Assembly (NCBI GenBank): GCA_003153875.1
Contig: PMBY01000118.1
Location: forward strand, 1-6,066
DNA from: Myxococcales bacterium
GTDB taxonomy: Bacteria > Myxococcota > Polyangia > Fen-1088
Direction: 5' to 3'
DNA length: 6,066 nucleotides
This document shows positions 5,140-6,066 of this stretch, piece after piece. Each line of letters starts with the position of its first letter. Position 1 is the first letter of the stretch. Under the pieces are notes generated by a model. That model saw only the letters and a program-made list of their open reading frames with translations, was not told the origin of the DNA and ran no database searches. A program made the position numbers and the translations under genes.

Positions 5140-5346
5140 CGCGAGGAGCACGAGACTTTGAGATCACAGATTGTGATCTCAAAAACCGAGCGCCGAGGCA
5201 GACGCCAGTACCTCCGATTCGCCTTCACCGAGCACGGCGCGGTCATAGCCGCGTCCATCTTGAACTCGCCCAAAACCGTCGAGATGAGCGTCGAGGTGGT
5301 CCGATCCTTCATCCGCCTCCGGCAGATTCTCGCATCGAACCGTGCT
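5140..5346 (+). pseudogene. ORF6N-domain protein fragment (phage-type regulator remnant)
   Basis: From about REEHETLRSQ (5140) the frame reads IVISKTERRGRRQYLRFAF, TEHGAVIAASILNSPKT, VEMSVEVVRSFIRLRQ and ILASNRA. This is the second half of an ORF6N domain and its following helix, found in phage antirepressor-like and mobile-element proteins. The first half (the MLDxDLAxLYGV-type segment) is absent; an in-frame TAG stands at 5107-5109. After LASNRA (5346) the family sequence stops and oxidoreductase sequence begins in another frame, so the open frame continuing to 5862 is a meaningless read-through. Both ends are thus lost. It lies 75 bases after the PIN-like gene in the same frame and on the same strand, and was probably part of the same mobile DNA. 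Confidence 0.75.
5157..5183. repeat. Perfect 12-bp inverted repeat, 3-base loop
   Basis: TTTGAGATCACA (5157-5168) and TGTGATCTCAAA (5172-5183) are exact reverse complements around GAT. On the plus strand AAAAACC follows, so it lacks the T tract of a classic terminator in that direction. It encodes the LRSQIVISK part of the ORF6N fragment and is also the first strong hairpin after the ATPase-PIN operon, so it could protect or end that message or bind a dimeric regulator. Confidence 0.85.
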
Positions 5347-5361
5347 CGCGCACGGTTTTCC
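5338..5361 (+). terminator. Hairpin with T run at fragment junction
   Basis: AACCGTGC (5338-5345) pairs perfectly with GCACGGTT (5350-5357) around TCGC, followed by further T residues (TTTT ends at 5359). It resembles a small intrinsic terminator, but it sits exactly where ORF6N sequence gives way to oxidoreductase sequence, so it may instead reflect the recombination junction. Confidence 0.4.
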
Positions 5362-5521
5362 GGTGCGCTTGGTGGTGTCTCGTTTGTACGGCTACAAGAA
5401 CGCAAAATACCTCTCGCGTATCGAGGTCACCGATCACGCGATCACTGGCTACTGGGAACAGTACGGGTACTCGTACGCTGGCGAGATTCCGGCGTCGCTC
5501 CTGCGGCCGGGCAAGTGCTGA
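5348..5521 (+). pseudogene. 3' remnant of a molybdopterin-dependent (sulfite oxidase family) oxidoreductase
   Basis: In the frame starting at 5348 the sequence reads AHGFPVRLVVSRLYGYKNAK, then YLSRIEVTDHAITGYWEQYG and YSYAGEIPASLLRPGKC before TGA (5519-5521). H-G-x-P-x-R-L-V-V with Y-G-Y-K-x-x-K, then I-E-V and G-Y-W-E-Q-x-G-Y, is the end of the oxidoreductase molybdopterin-binding domain (PF00174 type, SuoX/YedY relatives), whose members use molybdenum cofactor in redox enzymes, often in the periplasm. Only the last 57 codons remain; the front, including the cofactor cysteine, is replaced by the ORF6N fragment in another frame. It converges on the MogA gene with ten bases between stops, an arrangement that makes sense as the original neighbourhood of cofactor user and cofactor maker. 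Confidence 0.8.
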
Positions 5522-5531
5522 AACGCAGCGC

Positions 5532-6066
5532 TCATGGCGAAATTCGCCCGCAGTCCTCGGGATCGCCACGCAGCTTGCGTAGGCCGTGCGGCAGGGCCGG
5601 CAGAATCGCTCGCAGGTTCTCGACTGCCGCGCGCTCGGAGCCAGGCACGGACAGAATGAGGGTCTGGCCGCGCACGCCTGAGCAGGCGCGCGAGAGCATG
5701 GCCAGCTTGGTGTGGGCCAGTGAGGCGGCGCGCATGGCCTCATCGAAACCTGGCGTAGGACGTTCGATCACGTCGCGCACGGCCTCAGGGGTGATGTCGC
5801 GGGGGGAAAGCCCTGTCCCGCCCACCGCGACCAGGAGATCGATGCCGTGGCCGTCGGCGTAGTGGCGCAGGCGCTCGGCCAGCGGGCCGCGCTCGTCGGG
5901 CAGGATTTCGCTGCGGTAGATGTGCGCGGGCAGGAACTCGCGCAGTAAAGCGGCCACCGCAGGGCCGGCGGTGTCTTGCGTGACGCCGGCGGCGCAGCGG
6001 TCGCTCAGGGTCAGCACCACGGCCTGGAAGGCTGAGCGCAGAACCGTCTCCTCGATCTCGACGGGA
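5532..6066 (-). CDS. MogA/MoaB-type molybdopterin adenylyltransferase domain, probably MOSC fusion (cut by edge)
   Basis: The visible part adenylylates molybdopterin (MogA) or binds it (MoaB) late in cofactor synthesis, in the cytoplasm. Motifs in order: VVLTLSDRCAAGVTQDTAGP, LLVAVGGTGLSPRDITPEAV (the GGTG-x3-RD-x-TPEA molybdopterin-binding block) and VPGSERAAVENLRAILPALP near the end. The domain alone is about 162 residues, normal for the family, and could start at GTG 6020. However, the frame is open to the right edge and reads PVEIEETVLRSAFQA before it. PVEI matches the usual last strand of MOSC domains (text like RPGDPVEI), so a MOSC-MogA fusion is likely; the N-terminal part must be seen to confirm. 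It is uninterrupted, unlike moaC and the oxidoreductase in this window, and its DNA is the most G+C-rich of the genes I sampled. Confidence 0.85.
   Translation of the reverse strand, partial: PVEIEETVLRSAFQAVVLTLSDRCAAGVTQDTAGPAVAALLREFLPAHIYRSEILPDERGPLAERLRHYADGHGIDLLVAVGGTGLSPRDITPEAVRDVIERPTPGFDEAMRAASLAHTKLAMLSRACSGVRGQTLILSVPGSERAAVENLRAILPALPHGLRKLRGDPEDCGRISP

Noticed and set aside
5157..5183. Palindrome considered as a CRP operator
   Set aside because: CRP sites are TGTGA-N6-TCACA; here the half-sites are in the reverse order and three bases apart.
5347..5862. Continuation of the ORF6N frame as one 234-residue protein
   Set aside because: After 5346 the other plus frame encodes clear oxidoreductase sequence, and beyond 5532 the region is antisense to the MogA gene.
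1..6066. Looked for tRNA, rRNA, CRISPR arrays and riboswitches
   Set aside because: No cloverleaf, no regularly spaced repeats and no recognisable molybdenum-cofactor riboswitch were seen by eye; the MogA leader is outside the window.

Overview
The window is high-GC bacterial DNA. Its gene content suggests a proteobacterial or deltaproteobacterial/Myxococcota-like host: an IS21-family element, a small cysteine-rich lipoprotein of a style I associate with myxobacteria, and molybdenum-cofactor genes including a MogA domain that is probably fused behind a MOSC domain. This placement is inference; there is no rRNA or marker gene. Base composition is uneven. Hand counts give 45 G+C of 60 in the MogA gene (5821-5880), 37 of 60 in the ATPase gene (4201-4260), 30 of 60 in the PIN-like gene (4681-4740) and 25 of 60 near the lipoprotein genes (2521-2580), as expected for a patchwork of acquired pieces.

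Layout from left to right. 1-1306 (minus strand) is the 5' part of an IS21-family insertion sequence: the N-terminal part of IstA running off the left edge, two accessory frames upstream of it (a 101-aa protein and a Cys/His zinc-finger-like protein), and a non-coding terminal region. About 1290-1678 (minus) is a broken moaC, with a one-base frameshift and a 3' end cut off at the IS end. 1682-1743 is a C-rich pentamer-like repeat with a G-quadruplex pattern on the minus strand. 1750-2564 (minus) is a two-gene lipoprotein operon with an ATGA overlap. 2851-3206 holds two gene relics on opposite strands: a nucleotidyltransferase (MNT-like) start-less fragment and an unidentified C-terminal peptide. 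3269-5064 (plus) is the intact core of the region: an ABC/AAA_15-type ATPase resembling DUF3696-containing proteins, coupled through a GTGA overlap to a PIN-like nuclease. 5140-5346 (plus) is an ORF6N-domain fragment that opens with a perfect 27-nt palindrome. It is joined at a hairpin to the last 57 codons of a molybdopterin-dependent (sulfite-oxidase-family) oxidoreductase (5348-5521), which converges on a MogA/MoaB-type gene (5532 to the right edge, minus).

Reading: the two outer parts (moaC; oxidoreductase tail plus MogA) belong to a molybdenum-cofactor theme, and both are damaged where they meet the central block. The simplest interpretation is that a cargo island (lipoproteins, relics, ATPase-PIN pair, ORF6N piece) and later an IS21 element entered or rearranged a molybdenum locus. 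The ATPase-PIN operon is the best candidate for an undescribed system. Its architecture (SMC-like sensor ATPase plus a translationally coupled nuclease in a mobile, relic-rich setting) parallels known anti-phage pairs such as Septu, PARIS and Gabija, but I cannot match it to a named system.
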